Positions 7,784-18,500 of a stretch of DNA of 64,000 nt are shown here, piece by piece. The notes beneath the pieces are model-generated. The model had not been told where the DNA came from and ran no database searches. It was given only the letters and a program-made list of their open reading frames with translations. The stretch is from NCBI GenBank assembly GCA_039820405.1, contig JBCBQC010000012.1:1-64000 (forward strand). The letters are read 5' to 3'. The position numbers and the translations under genes are program-made. Each line of letters begins with the position of its first letter. Within the stretch, counting starts at the first letter, position 1. The stretch is from CALLVY01 sp937899855. Lineage in GTDB: Bacteria > Bacteroidota > Bacteroidia > Chitinophagales > Saprospiraceae.

Positions 7784-9631
7784 ATGCCTATGAAGACGGC
7801 CCCACCTACTCCCGGTATTATCCGGGTTCGCATTCTCTTTTTATCTCTGTTGGTACTGGGAACCAGTCTGGTATTTTCCCAACAGGTGATCGACCCCACC
7901 CTGATGCCCCGTTTGACTTGGGGAATGGTGGCGCTCGGGCTCTGCGCTGCACTTCTGTGGTGGCAACGCCGGGAGCTCGTTTTTCCACCACTTGATTTTT
8001 ACAGTGGGGCACTTTTACTCTATCTCTTTTGGTCTTGGGCCAGTCTGCTCTGGGCCACCACCCGCTCCGAAGCTGTTGTGGAGGGCCAGCGCAGCTTCTT
8101 TTTTGTCGGTACTTTTTACCTCAGCTACCTCCTCCTTGCCAATGACCGCGATTTTATCCCCTGGCTACTGCGCACCAGTACGGTACTGAGCGTGGTGGCG
8201 TTGGGAGCAGCGGCGGTTCAACTGTGGGGGCTGGATTGGTCGGCCCCCGAGGCTTTGTACGCGGTGAAGGGAACTGCGGGGCATCGCAATCTTTTCGGAA
8301 CGCTGCTCTTCCTCCTGCTGGGCTTTCAGCTTTTGGCGCGGGGGCGTTTGCGGGGTGGGGAGCGGAACTTGTCCCTCGTGTTGACGGGGGCGCTGCTCTT
8401 ACTCATCCTCTTGCTGCAGGTGCGCTCGGTGTGGTTGGCCACCTTGTCGGCTTTGCTTTTGGGAACGGTCCTGCTGGTCCGCCAACGCTGGGGAGCGGTC
8501 TCGTTTGCCTGGCGGCCGGTTTTGCTTTTGCCCTTGGGGGCACTGCTGGTGGTGGGCCTCTGGTACGCCCGATTGGGGCAGTGGGACACCTTCCGTGACC
8601 GTTTGGATATTCGGCAATATGCGCAGTCCGAAACGGCGGTGGAGCGTTTGCGTTTGTGGAAAAAGACTTGGTGTACCTTTAGCCGCCAGCCCTGGTTGGG
8701 GGTGGGGGCGGGCAACTGGCAAACCCACTATGCCGACTGTAGCGTCTACGGGCTGTACAGCGTCGAGCTCAACGACGTGACCTACCAAAGACCGCACAAT
8801 GACCTACTCTGGGTGGCGTCCGAATTGGGGATACTGGGGAGCTCTTTGTACCTGCTGATCTTATTGGCACCCCTGTGGATGTGCGTTCGGAGTAGTCGAG
8901 CCGGTCCCCAGCCCGGGCCGGCATACGGCCGTCTGCTGGTTTGGTTGGGCCTGGTGATCATCAGTCAATTTTCTTTTCCCAAAGAACGCCCCGAACTCCT
9001 GCTTTGGATGGCCCTCCTAGCCGCCTGGATTTACTGGGATTGGAAGCGCCGCACTGCCGATGCAACCTTTTCCACTTCCCGGCACTACTTTCTATTGGGT
9101 GCTCTAGTGCTGAGTGCCCTACTGATGGGGGGAGCGGCGACCCAAAGGCTCCGGGGCGAAGCGGCCATGCTGGAGGTCTATCGGTACAAGAGCGAGGGCA
9201 ATTGGCCCGCCTTGATCCGAGCGGCGGATCGCGCCCATTCTTCCCTGTATACCTTGGATCCGAACGCCATTCCCGTCCACTGGTACCGCGGCATCGGTCA
9301 TTTTGCCCAGGGGCAGTACGCCACAGCCCAAGCCGATTACGAGCGGGCCCTCAGCGTGGCGCCTTACAGCCAGCATTGCTGGAATGATCTTGGCAGTTGT
9401 TTGGAGAAATTGGGACAACGACCGGCGGCCCGCCAGGCCTATCAGGAAGCCCTGCGCATCAGTCCGTTGTTCGACGACCCCAAGGTAAACCTGGCCGTGC
9501 TCGGTTACAAAGACCAGGATTATTACAATGCCTTGTACTGGTTGGATCAAATGCGGGACAGCCTGCGGGCGGAACCTTATCGGGAAGTTATCGAAGCGGC
9601 CCTGAGAGAATCACAGCGGGGTGATCACTGA
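7784..9631 (+). CDS. O-antigen ligase/polymerase-like membrane protein with C-terminal TPR
   Basis: 615 residues. About ten to eleven hydrophobic helices span residues 15-480, with a long extracytoplasmic loop (about 270-330) typical of the Wzy_C/O-antigen ligase fold. Residues about 500-580 are two or three TPR units (YRGIGHFAQGQYATAQADYERAL, then NDLGSCLEKLGQRPAARQAYQEAL). Wzy/WaaL-type proteins join or polymerise undecaprenyl-linked sugars at the outer face of the inner membrane. The TPR tail is common in Bacteroidota members and may bind partner proteins. No other polysaccharide gene is nearby, so the substrate cannot be guessed. Confidence 0.78.
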   Translation: MPMKTAPPTPGIIRVRILFLSLLVLGTSLVFSQQVIDPTLMPRLTWGMVALGLCAALLWWQRRELVFPPLDFYSGALLLYLFWSWASLLWATTRSEAVVEGQRSFFFVGTFYLSYLLLANDRDFIPWLLRTSTVLSVVALGAAAVQLWGLDWSAPEALYAVKGTAGHRNLFGTLLFLLLGFQLLARGRLRGGERNLSLVLTGALLLLILLLQVRSVWLATLSALLLGTVLLVRQRWGAVSFAWRPVLLLPLGALLVVGLWYARLGQWDTFRDRLDIRQYAQSETAVERLRLWKKTWCTFSRQPWLGVGAGNWQTHYADCSVYGLYSVELNDVTYQRPHNDLLWVASELGILGSSLYLLILLAPLWMCVRSSRAGPQPGPAYGRLLVWLGLVIISQFSFPKERPELLLWMALLAAWIYWDWKRRTADATFSTSRHYFLLGALVLSALLMGGAATQRLRGEAAMLEVYRYKSEGNWPALIRAADRAHSSLYTLDPNAIPVHWYRGIGHFAQGQYATAQADYERALSVAPYSQHCWNDLGSCLEKLGQRPAARQAYQEALRISPLFDDPKVNLAVLGYKDQDYYNALYWLDQMRDSLRAEPYREVIEAALRESQRGDH

Positions 9632-9730
9632 GTGAGAAAGATGGAGTGGGGGCTCGCCGCGCCGCTAATCTTTGAAATAAATTAACTAATTTTATAGCCA
9701 TCAAAAAACCTGTTTACAAAAACCATCGAC

Positions 9731-10993
9731 ATGAAAATTAAAACTACCCTCCCACGTTGGCTGGCCTGCGGACTGGCGCTATTTTTGGCCTCGACCCTGT
9801 CGGCCCAATCCATCGAGCTGGACCCGACCAAGGGGTGGCAGGGAAAAATGATGGAGGTGGGTATCTCCGGTACCAATACGACCTTTATCTCGGCGAGCTC
9901 CACTTGTGGAACGATCGAGGAGAGCAGCATCCTGTTTCACCAAGGCATGACGACTTTTGGCGTAGAAAGTGTCCAGTTGGAGAGTGATTTCCAACTGTAT
10001 TCCACGATCAATATTGCCGCCAATGCCCCCACCGGGCTGTACGACGTCATCCTCTGGCCGGGACAAGGGGCCTGTACCATCACTTGCCAGGACTGTTTCG
10101 AAGTCTTTCCCCCGGCCTCCATCACGGCGGTGGATCCCGATTCCGCCAGCCTGGGCAATACCGAACTCGACGTCACCATTTCGGCCGACTTTACCTGTTT
10201 TACCCAGGGTTCTTCCACTTGTCAAGCCACCCCCGAATCCGTCCGATTTATCCAGTCGAGTGGGGGATCGGGAACCTTCAAACCCAATGCGGTAGAGGTG
10301 CTGGACGATAAAACCTTAGTGGCCGAAGTGGACCTGCCCACCTTTACCGCCGTGGGTACCTACGATATGGTGGTGGGAGAGGGCTTTCCCTGTGAAGCCA
10401 CCTGTGAGGAATGCTTCGAGGTACTGCCCGAGCCCTTTTTTGAATTCATCAGCGGTACGACCGTCGCCCGGGGTACGGACAGTACGATGATCGTAGAGGT
10501 CTTTTTTGCCGACATCATGAACTGCGATTACACCAATCAAAACGTCATATTTATCCACCTCGAAAGCAACCAGCGCTATTTTCCCACCGAAGTCACCATG
10601 ATGGGGCAGCGCATCATGATCGATTATTCCATTCCTACCGACGCGCCCGTGGGAACTTACAGCATCGTCATCGGTGATGATTTGGATGCTCCCTGCCGCT
10701 ACAGCTGCGAGGACTGCTTCCGCGTCGATCCGGCTCTGAGCATCAATCCCGTTCCTCAGGAAAACCAGTTGCTGGTTTATCCCAATCCCAACGATGGCCA
10801 GTTTACCATTTTGAGCGACCGTGCCTTTTTTGATTGTGGTCTGGAAATTTACGATGCTTCCGGTCGTCTCGTAGTACAGGAACGGCTGAAACGCATGGCG
10901 GAGTACCCCGTCACCTTGGAGGCCAAGGGCGTGTACCTACTCAAACTGACCACGGCGGAATCGACTACGGTGCAGCGGATTGTGGTAGAGTAA
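9731..10993 (+). CDS. T9SS cargo protein with three Cys-rich IPT-like repeats
   Basis: 420 residues. A signal peptide ends STLSAQ (about 1-25). Three repeats of about 105 residues each close with a C-x3-C-x2-C-F-x-V signature: CTITCQDCFEV, CEATCEECFEV and CRYSCEDCFRV. Each repeat also carries a GTYDMVV/GLYDVIL/GTYSIVI strand like IPT/TIG or big-domain beta-sandwiches. A type A T9SS sorting domain ends the protein (LLVYPNPNDGQFTI, GRLVVQERL, GVYLLKL). The protein should cross the outer membrane through T9SS and stay at the surface or be released. The Cys clusters suggest disulfide-locked repeats. Ligand unknown. Confidence 0.82.
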   Translation: MKIKTTLPRWLACGLALFLASTLSAQSIELDPTKGWQGKMMEVGISGTNTTFISASSTCGTIEESSILFHQGMTTFGVESVQLESDFQLYSTINIAANAPTGLYDVILWPGQGACTITCQDCFEVFPPASITAVDPDSASLGNTELDVTISADFTCFTQGSSTCQATPESVRFIQSSGGSGTFKPNAVEVLDDKTLVAEVDLPTFTAVGTYDMVVGEGFPCEATCEECFEVLPEPFFEFISGTTVARGTDSTMIVEVFFADIMNCDYTNQNVIFIHLESNQRYFPTEVTMMGQRIMIDYSIPTDAPVGTYSIVIGDDLDAPCRYSCEDCFRVDPALSINPVPQENQLLVYPNPNDGQFTILSDRAFFDCGLEIYDASGRLVVQERLKRMAEYPVTLEAKGVYLLKLTTAESTTVQRIVVE

Positions 10994-11046
10994 AAGATAG
11001 GACGAAGCGGGCCAGCGAATCGGGTCGGATCGTCGAGCTGATTGGT

Positions 11047-12207
11047 TTAGTGCTGGGCCGCTTCAAAACAACGGAGGAGGCGTTCGAAGTCCTGGGCTTC
11101 GTTGAAGACGCTGACGGATACCCGGATGGAATCTCCCCGTTGCGACAAATGAACGCCGTGTTTTTTCCGCGCCGCTCCTAATTTTTCCGCATCGACTTGA
11201 TCGCTACGGAGTCGTACGCCAAAGAGGTGCGCGCTCCGCGCCTCGGGGGCTTCGATTCTGGCGCCCAGTGCTTGGAGTCGTTCGAGGTAGGGCGCTTGGA
11301 GCTGAGCGGCGTATTCCTGGATGCAGGAAACTTTCCATTCGAGCAATTGTTGGAGGCTGCTGATGGCCATGGGTACGGTGATAAAATTGCTTTGCTGCCC
11401 AACCGAGTAGCGTCCGGCGGCGGGGAGGTAGTGATCGGTGTAGGGGACGAGGCGTTCGAAGTGATGGCTGTCCCGGCGGTTGATCCAGTTTTCTTCCAGC
11501 GGGCGCCCCCCGTCGAAGGCGGGCCCAAAATAAGCCAGGGCCATGCCGTAGGGGCCAAACAGCCACTTGTAGGTACCACAGACCAGTGCGTCGACTCCAA
11601 GCTCGCGGACGGAGAAGGGGAGGGCGCCGATGGATTGGGTGCCATCGATAATCAGCAGGGCGCCCACCTCTCGGGTCCGGGCGCGGATGGCCGGCAGGTC
11701 AAAGAGGCTGCCATCGGCCCAGTGGACGTGGCCAATGCTGACGGCGGCGGTGCGTTGGTCGATGGCCGCTAGCAGGTTTTGGTTCCACTTGGCGGCGCGT
11801 TGCGCATCGCTCGATGGGGCGCTGATGAGTTCGAGCTCGGCTCCTTTTTCCTTGGTTACCCTTTCCCAGCAATAATAATTACTCGGAAACTGCTCCGCCA
11901 GCAGGAGGACCTTCTGCCCCGCTGCGATGGGAGTATTGTTGGCGGCGATGGCCAGCCCGTAGGAGACGGAGGGGAGGAGGGCGCTGCGCTCGGGGTCGTC
12001 CGTTTCGACCAACCGAGCGAAGAGCTTTTTGACCCGGTGGACCTCGTCAAAGAAGTCGTTGGGGGTGAGGAGGTCGGGGCGGAATTTGCGGTCGACACCC
12101 GTACGACCGGCAGCGGCGACGCGCTCCATCAGGGGGCTCATGTAGGCACAATTGAGGTAGGCGACCTCGGGGGGTAGTCGAAAGTGGTGGCGTTGGCAAG
12201 CTAGCAT
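11047..12207 (-). CDS. Class V PLP-dependent aminotransferase (NifS/CsdA-like)
   Basis: 386 residues. Fold type I, class V. The PLP-contacting Asp188 lies in IIDGTQSIGALPF and the Schiff-base Lys214 in GTYKWLFGPYG. The family includes cysteine desulfurases, kynureninase-like enzymes and isopenicillin epimerase-like proteins. No Cys-containing mobile loop near residue 330, as needed for desulfurase activity, was recognised, so an aminotransferase/epimerase-like role is more likely. The substrate cannot be told from the neighbours. It is convergent with the T9SS cargo gene (53 bases apart). Confidence 0.8.
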   Translation of the reverse strand: MLACQRHHFRLPPEVAYLNCAYMSPLMERVAAAGRTGVDRKFRPDLLTPNDFFDEVHRVKKLFARLVETDDPERSALLPSVSYGLAIAANNTPIAAGQKVLLLAEQFPSNYYCWERVTKEKGAELELISAPSSDAQRAAKWNQNLLAAIDQRTAAVSIGHVHWADGSLFDLPAIRARTREVGALLIIDGTQSIGALPFSVRELGVDALVCGTYKWLFGPYGMALAYFGPAFDGGRPLEENWINRRDSHHFERLVPYTDHYLPAAGRYSVGQQSNFITVPMAISSLQQLLEWKVSCIQEYAAQLQAPYLERLQALGARIEAPEARSAHLFGVRLRSDQVDAEKLGAARKKHGVHLSQRGDSIRVSVSVFNEAQDFERLLRCFEAAQH

Positions 12208-12592
12208 GGATGGATTGGATTAGGAAGGGAAGATAGGGAATTTAGATTTTGGACGGTGAAAAACAAGCCATTTCCGCTGGCTACAACATTTGGATTTTTC
12301 ATCTGAAAACCAGCGGGGGGCGGGGAGGGGCATTCTTTGGGCTTTTGGCCCCTCCGGACGCAAAAATTCGGAGGAAAGGGGGAATTGCCGTTACTAAGAC
12401 TTTGGGGAGGAGAGACAGCTTGGTCTTTTACCGATGTGTAAGGGGTTGAGCATCATTCTTTTGAAAAAAGTGGGGAAAACTTAATCATTTGGTAATGAAA
12501 AGTTAAAGCGCTCGCCCTTTGGTTTTGGCGGGGGGCTACAGTAAATTTGTGCCACAATATCATTTACCAAACACTTACTAAACCTATTTTGT
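12208..12592. other. Intergenic region with hairpin and promoter of the TonB receptor gene
   Basis: 385 bases between divergent genes. GGAGGGGC (12324-12331) pairs with GCCCCTCC (12348-12355) around a 16-base loop. No T run follows it, so it is not an obvious terminator. A promoter lies at 12518-12549. No riboswitch family was recognised. Confidence 0.5.
12518..12549 (+). promoter_or_regulatory. Bacteroidota-type promoter of the TonB receptor gene
   Basis: TTTG (12518-12521), a 20-base spacer, then TAAATTTG (12542-12549). This is an exact match to the TTTG/TAnnTTTG consensus of the primary Bacteroidota sigma factor. Transcription would start near 12555, leaving a leader of about 38 bases. 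Confidence 0.75.
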
Positions 12593-15379
12593 ATGAAAAG
12601 GATATTTACTACTCTCACCTTATCCTTGTTTTGTACGATGATGGTTCTCGCTCAGGGAAGCGTCAGTGGTACGATCCTGGATCAGGAAACTAAAGAAGGC
12701 CTGATCGGTGCTTCGGTCCAGATCAAAGGCTCCAACACGGGTACGATTACCGACTTCGACGGTAACTTTAACCTGGCTGGTCTGGACGCCGGCGATTACA
12801 CCCTCCTCATTTCTTACGTTGGTTACACCGAAATCGAACAAGCTGTTAGCGTAGCTAATGGTGATACCAACCTCGGTAAAATCAACCTGGTTTCGGACGC
12901 CATTGGTTTGGCGGAGGTGGAGGTCATCGCTTCGCTGGCGGTAGATCGCAAGACGCCCGTAGCGGTAACGACCATCAAGGGCGACCAAATTGAGGCTCGG
13001 GTGGGCAACCAGGAATTTCCCGAAATCCTGAGAAATACGCCCTCCATCTACGTCACCAAGTCGGGGGGTGGATTTGGCGATGCCCGGATCAACGTCCGTG
13101 GCTTTGACCAAAGCAACACCGCCGTGATGATCAACGGGATCCCCGTCAACGACATGGAAAACGGTCGGGTCTTCTGGTCCAACTGGGCCGGTCTGGCGGA
13201 CGTCACCAGCTCGCTGCAGGTACAACGTGGTCTGGGTGCCTCTAAACTGGCCGTTCCCGCCGTGGGAGGTACGATCAACATCGTCACCAACGCCGCTGAT
13301 TTCAACAAGGGCGGAAAGTTGAGCCTCAGCCTGGGTAACGACGGCTACGCCAAGTACGGCGTCATGCTGTCCAGCGGCCAAACGGAAAAAGGATTTGCGG
13401 CTACGGCCCAGTTTACCCACACCCGTGGCGATGGCTACGTGGATGGTACGGCTTTCCGGGCTTACTCCTACTTCCTGTCGCTCTCGCAGCGCATCAACGA
13501 CGATCAGTCGATTGCCTTTACCGTACTGGGCGCCCCGCAGTGGCACCACCAGCGGACCTACAGCGTCGCCTTTGACAACATTTTCCTACAGACTTACGAA
13601 GACCAGGGCATCCGCTTCAACCACAACTGGGGAACCCTTGACGGCGAGGAATTTTCTTTCCGCAGAAACTTCTACCACAAGCCCAAGGCCTTTATCAACC
13701 ATTACTGGAACATCAACGAAAAGACCGACCTGAAAACCTCGGCTTACGTTTCCTTCGGTAGAGGTGGTGGAACGGGCCCCCGCGGCCGGATTCGCAACCC
13801 CGGAAGTGTATTTGATTCCTTCAATGGCTTTGGTCGCGGTATCCGCGATGCCAACGGACAAGTTCGCTTCGACGACCTGGTGGCTTACAACCAGGGTCAG
13901 TTTGTGGGTGACTTGGGAGGAACGGCCGATACCATCGGTCAGAAAGAGCCTTTTGGAGAAGGGGATTTTGCCAACCAGTACGTCGTGACCAACGACGGTC
14001 GGGAAAACGGCAGCGGTTTTATCCGCCGGGCTTCCTTGAATACGCACAACTGGTACGGAGTACTGTCGACCCTGACCACCGAACTCAGCGATCGCTTTAC
14101 CTTGGTCGCGGGTATTGACGGTCGTTACTACCGCGGGGAGCACTACCGCCGCCTCGAAAACTTGCTGGGGGCCGATGCCTACCTGTCCCGGTCGGACATC
14201 AACAATCCCCGCAACTTCATCACCGAACCCGTAGCGGCTGAATTTGGCACCTTTGCCGACAACAGCTACCGCGAAGGCAACAACGTCCTCAATTACCACA
14301 ACGACGGTCTGGTATCCTGGCTGGGCGCTTTTGCCCAATTGGAGTACAACCTGGATAAGCTGTCGGCCTTCGTGTCGCTCTCCGGTTCGAACCAAGGTTT
14401 TAAGCGGATTGACTACTTCAACTACCTGGAGAATGATCCCCTGCGGGAAACCGATTGGCAGAATTTCTTCGGTGGAAACGCCAAGGTCGGTGCCAACTAC
14501 AACATCGACGACAACAATAACGTCTTTGCCAACGTGGGCTACCTCGCTCGTCAGCCCATCTTTGACAACGTCTTCCTCAACTTCCGCAACGAGGTCAACG
14601 ATCGGATTGAAAACCAGGACATCTACGCGCTGGAACTGGGCTATGGGTACCGCGGCCGCAACTTCCGGGCGGACGTGAACCTCTACGGTACGATCTGGGA
14701 CAACCGCCAGTTTGACGACTCCTTCGGTGCCAATGCACTCACCGCTGATGGGGATACCATCCAGGTGGATGCCTTGATTGCTTACGCGGGGGTACAGGAA
14801 ACGCACGCCGGTATCGAATTGGAATTCTCCTATTCGCCCATCCGCCAGCTGACGATCAACGGGATGGCTTCCCTGAACAACTGGTTTTTCTCGGACAATT
14901 TCTCCGGTAACGTAGCCAACACCGATACCAACGATCCGCTCCTGGATCAGCCCTCCAGCATCACGGTCTTTGCCGATGGTCTTAAGGTAGGGGATGCGGC
15001 TCAGACGACGTTCTCGCTGGGGGCCACCTACGAGCCCATCTTTGGCTTGCGCGTATACGCGGACTACTTCTTCTCGGATCGTCTCTTTGCCGAGTTCAAC
15101 GTTCTGGAAGACCAATTCCTCAGTGAAGGAGGTCAGGTGGTACAACTGGATAGCTACGGCTTGGTCAACGCCGGTTTGTCCTACACCTTTAACTTTGGCG
15201 CGAGTTCGCTCACTGCCAACTTCAACATGAACAACGTACTTGACGAGATCTACGTCGCCGAATTGGATACCAACGTCCTGGACGATCCCGATACGGCCGA
15301 GAACGAATTCTTGACCCAAAACAAAGGGTTCTACGGATTTGGCCGCACTTGGAATGCGGGCCTCAAGTGGAACTTCTAA
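12593..15379 (+). CDS. TonB-dependent outer membrane receptor with carboxypeptidase-regulatory-like domain
   Basis: 928 residues. Signal peptide 1-20 (ending LAQ). A CarboxypepD_reg-like domain covers 22-110 (GSVSGTILDQETKEGLIGASV, then FDGNFNLAGLDAGDYTL). A TonB plug covers about 125-240 (RNTPSIYVTKSGGGFGDARI, VMINGIPVNDMENGRVFWSN). A 22-strand-type barrel follows to an aromatic C-terminus (AGLKWNF). It should import a large ligand across the outer membrane using TonB energy. No SusD-like partner follows; the next gene encodes a secreted repeat protein. Together with the SVGYTEIEQ segment this makes it a CirA/FecA-like or SusC-like receptor of unknown substrate. Confidence 0.9.
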   Translation: MKRIFTTLTLSLFCTMMVLAQGSVSGTILDQETKEGLIGASVQIKGSNTGTITDFDGNFNLAGLDAGDYTLLISYVGYTEIEQAVSVANGDTNLGKINLVSDAIGLAEVEVIASLAVDRKTPVAVTTIKGDQIEARVGNQEFPEILRNTPSIYVTKSGGGFGDARINVRGFDQSNTAVMINGIPVNDMENGRVFWSNWAGLADVTSSLQVQRGLGASKLAVPAVGGTINIVTNAADFNKGGKLSLSLGNDGYAKYGVMLSSGQTEKGFAATAQFTHTRGDGYVDGTAFRAYSYFLSLSQRINDDQSIAFTVLGAPQWHHQRTYSVAFDNIFLQTYEDQGIRFNHNWGTLDGEEFSFRRNFYHKPKAFINHYWNINEKTDLKTSAYVSFGRGGGTGPRGRIRNPGSVFDSFNGFGRGIRDANGQVRFDDLVAYNQGQFVGDLGGTADTIGQKEPFGEGDFANQYVVTNDGRENGSGFIRRASLNTHNWYGVLSTLTTELSDRFTLVAGIDGRYYRGEHYRRLENLLGADAYLSRSDINNPRNFITEPVAAEFGTFADNSYREGNNVLNYHNDGLVSWLGAFAQLEYNLDKLSAFVSLSGSNQGFKRIDYFNYLENDPLRETDWQNFFGGNAKVGANYNIDDNNNVFANVGYLARQPIFDNVFLNFRNEVNDRIENQDIYALELGYGYRGRNFRADVNLYGTIWDNRQFDDSFGANALTADGDTIQVDALIAYAGVQETHAGIELEFSYSPIRQLTINGMASLNNWFFSDNFSGNVANTDTNDPLLDQPSSITVFADGLKVGDAAQTTFSLGATYEPIFGLRVYADYFFSDRLFAEFNVLEDQFLSEGGQVVQLDSYGLVNAGLSYTFNFGASSLTANFNMNNVLDEIYVAELDTNVLDDPDTAENEFLTQNKGFYGFGRTWNAGLKWNF

Positions 15380-15424
15380 GACCTACAGTATCATCTGTAT
15401 TTAATGCCCAAGGTTAGAAAAACG

Positions 15425-15470
15425 AAGCGTGGCCATCTTTCAGCTTGCTGGAGGGTGGCCCGCTTTTCTT
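15425..15470 (+). terminator. Probable intrinsic terminator after the TonB receptor gene
   Basis: AAGCG (15425-15429) and GGCCA (15431-15435) pair with TGGCC (15456-15460) and CGCTT (15461-15465), with one bulged T and a 20-base loop. TTCTT follows. Confidence 0.55.
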
Positions 15471-15531
15471 CCGAAAGCAATTTTATCTTAACTTCGCGCA
15501 TCCTTTTCATCTAAAACACACGTCAAAGCGT

Positions 15532-18500
15532 ATGAAAAATTTGTACTCTACCCTTTTCGTCCTGCTCTTTTGCTGGGGCAGTGCCCAGGCTGACCTGGTC
15601 ATCACCGCGGTCTACGACGCCACCCTATCGGGAGGAACCCCCAAGGGCGTAGAACTTTACGCCACCAACGATATTGCCGATTTGAGCCTCTTCGGGCTGG
15701 GCTCGGCCAATAATGGCAGTGGGGCTGATACCGTAGAATTCACCTTTCCCGCCGTCGCCGTCACTGCGGGCACCTACCTGTACGTTGCTTCCGACTCTAC
15801 GCGCTTCAACGAATTTTTTGGCTTCTTTCCCGATTACCGCTCCAATGCCATGGGTATCAACGGCGATGACGCCATTGTGCTACTACAGAATGGGACGGTA
15901 ATTGACGTTTTTGGCGACATCAATACCGATGGTACCGACGAGCCCTGGGAACACGCCGATGGCTGGGCCGTCCGTAAAGCAGGCACGGGCCCCGATGGCT
16001 CGACCTTCGTACTCGACAATTGGCGGTACAGCGGCCCCGATGCGCTGGATGGAGAACAAACCAACGCCACGGCCGGTAATCCGATCCGGATTAAGACCTA
16101 CGACCAAGCGGGCATCCTCCTGCCGCAGTATCCCATCGCTACGGTGACCTCCGACGCGGCCGACGGAGCCGCCGACTCGCTGGGCGTGATGTGTGAGATC
16201 GTAGGCATCGTCCACGGGGGCGACCTGCGCGGGGGCAACGGCATTCAGTTTACCTTGATTGACGATACGGGCGGCATTGGCGTGTTTGACTTCAATGAGG
16301 TATCGGCTTATGCCGTTGCCGAAGGAGATCGCATTCGAATTGAAGGTGAAATCAACCAATTCAACGGACTTACCCAGATGAATCCCGATAGCATCATCTT
16401 GTTGTCCGCGGGCAATGCCCTGGCCACGCCGATGGTGGTGACCGAGCTCAACGCCAGCACCGAGTCGGAACTGATTCGGATCAACAATGTGACGATCGTG
16501 GACGATACGCAGTGGACCAATAGCGGTTCGGGCTTTAACGTCGACATCACCGATGGTACCAATACCTACAGCATGCGTATCGACAACGACGTGGATCTTT
16601 ACGACAAACCCGCCCCAGTGGGCGTCTTTGACGTGATTGGTATCGGCGGGCAGTTTGACAATTCGAATCCCTTTACCGAAGGCTACCAAATTTTCCCCCG
16701 GGCTCAGGCGGATCTCTTTATCCAAATGCCCAGTACCATCGAGGCCAATGACGACTTCGTGACGATCGACGTCAATACGCCGATTTCGATTGAGATGTTG
16801 AACAATGACGAAACCCCCAACGGCCTGGAAAGCATCGAAATCACCCGGATGCCGACCCAGGGAATGGCCAGCGTCGACGATCTGCTCGGGGTGATCGACT
16901 ACGTACCCAACCAGGACGTCTGCGACGTCAATGATACCATCGCCTACGTCATTTGCGACAATACTCCGCTGTGCGATACGGCCCTCATCGTGATTAGTAT
17001 CCTTTGCCCTTCCAACTATCCCCTCTACGATATTGCCACCGTGACCACCAACAATACCGATGGTATTCCCGACTCGCTGGATGTGGTTTGTGAGGTCCGC
17101 GGAGTCGTCTACGGGGTCAACCTACGTCCCGATGACCTCCAGTTTACCATCATCGACCGGAACGATGCCGATGCGGGAATGGGGATATTTAGTGGCAACA
17201 ATAACTTCGGTTACACGGTCAACGAAGGCGATGAGGTAGCCATTCGGGGAACGGTGAGCTTTTTCAATGGCCTCACCCAGATGAATCCCGATACGGTGAT
17301 CCTGCTGTCCCAGGGCAATTCGCTCTTTGACCCGGAAACGATTACTACGCAAGGGGAATCGGACGAATCCAAATTGGTGCGCATCGACAACGTCCGCTTG
17401 CTCGATCCCGGCCAGTGGACCAACGGAGGTAGCGGATTTAACCTGGACGTCACCGACGGCTCGAACAGCTACGTCATCCGCATTGACCGCGACGTGAACA
17501 TCTTTGGTACCACTCCACCGGAGGGCGACTTTGACGTGATTGGCATTGGGGGACAGTTTGATAATAGCGCCCCTCACGACGAGGGCTACCAACTGCTGCC
17601 CCGCTATCAGGAAGACATTATCCGCCAGACCCCCACCGAAATCAATGCCATCAGCGATGCGGTGACTACCCCCATCAATACGCCGATCACCATCGATGTA
17701 CTGGCCAACGACCAACTTCCCAATGGCTTTACGACCGTGATGATCGTCGATGTCCTACCTAGCTTCGGAATGGCCACGGTGGTCGACGATTCCTTGATTC
17801 TCTACACGCCCAATATGGATGTTTGTGGTGAGGTCGACCAATTTGTCTACGAGGTATGCGATATGACGGGTACCTGCGACTCGGCCATCGTTGAGGTGAC
17901 GATTGAGTGCCCCATCAGCTATCCGCTGTACGACATCGCCACCGTCACGACCAACGATGCCGATGGCATTCCCGATTCCCTGGGGGTCAGCTGTGAGGTA
18001 CGGGGCATCGTATACGGTGGCAATCTCCGTGGGGGTGGGCTCCAATTTACCCTCATCGATGCCAATGATGCCGATGCGGGAATGGGCTTGTTCAACTTGG
18101 AAGGTAATTTTGGCTACACGGTCAACGAAGGGGATGAGGTAGCCGTGCAGGGAACCGTTGGTTTCTTTAACGGCCTCACCCAGATGAACCCGGATACGGT
18201 CATTCTCTTGTCCGAAAACAACAGTATCTTTGGTCCCGAGGACGTCAGCGTGCTCAGTGAGACGACCGAGTCCAAGCTGATTCGCATTCCCGCCGTACGG
18301 ATCGTGGATGCCAGCGAGTGGACCAATGGCGGCACTGGTTTCAACGTCACCGTAAGCAACGGTAGCGTGGAATTTGAGATGCGCATCGACAACGACACCG
18401 AAATTTTTGGGACCGCTCCCCCCACCGAAGCCTTCAACCTGATCGGTATTGGCGGGCAGTTTGACAACAGTGCACCCCACGACGCGGGTTACCAGATTTT

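Noticed and set aside
11047..12207. Cysteine desulfurase (sulfur donor for the MoeZ-like rhodanese)
   Set aside because: It is class V with the PLP lysine, but no active-site Cys loop was recognised and the gene is 8 kb from the cysteine operon.
12324..12355. Hairpin upstream of the TonB receptor considered as a cobalamin riboswitch
   Set aside because: No B12-box-like sequence or conserved core is visible, and only one strong stem is present.
13586..15319. 577-codon open frame on the - strand inside the TonB receptor gene
   Set aside because: No domain or signal is recognisable. The + strand gene has clear plug and barrel features over the same bases.
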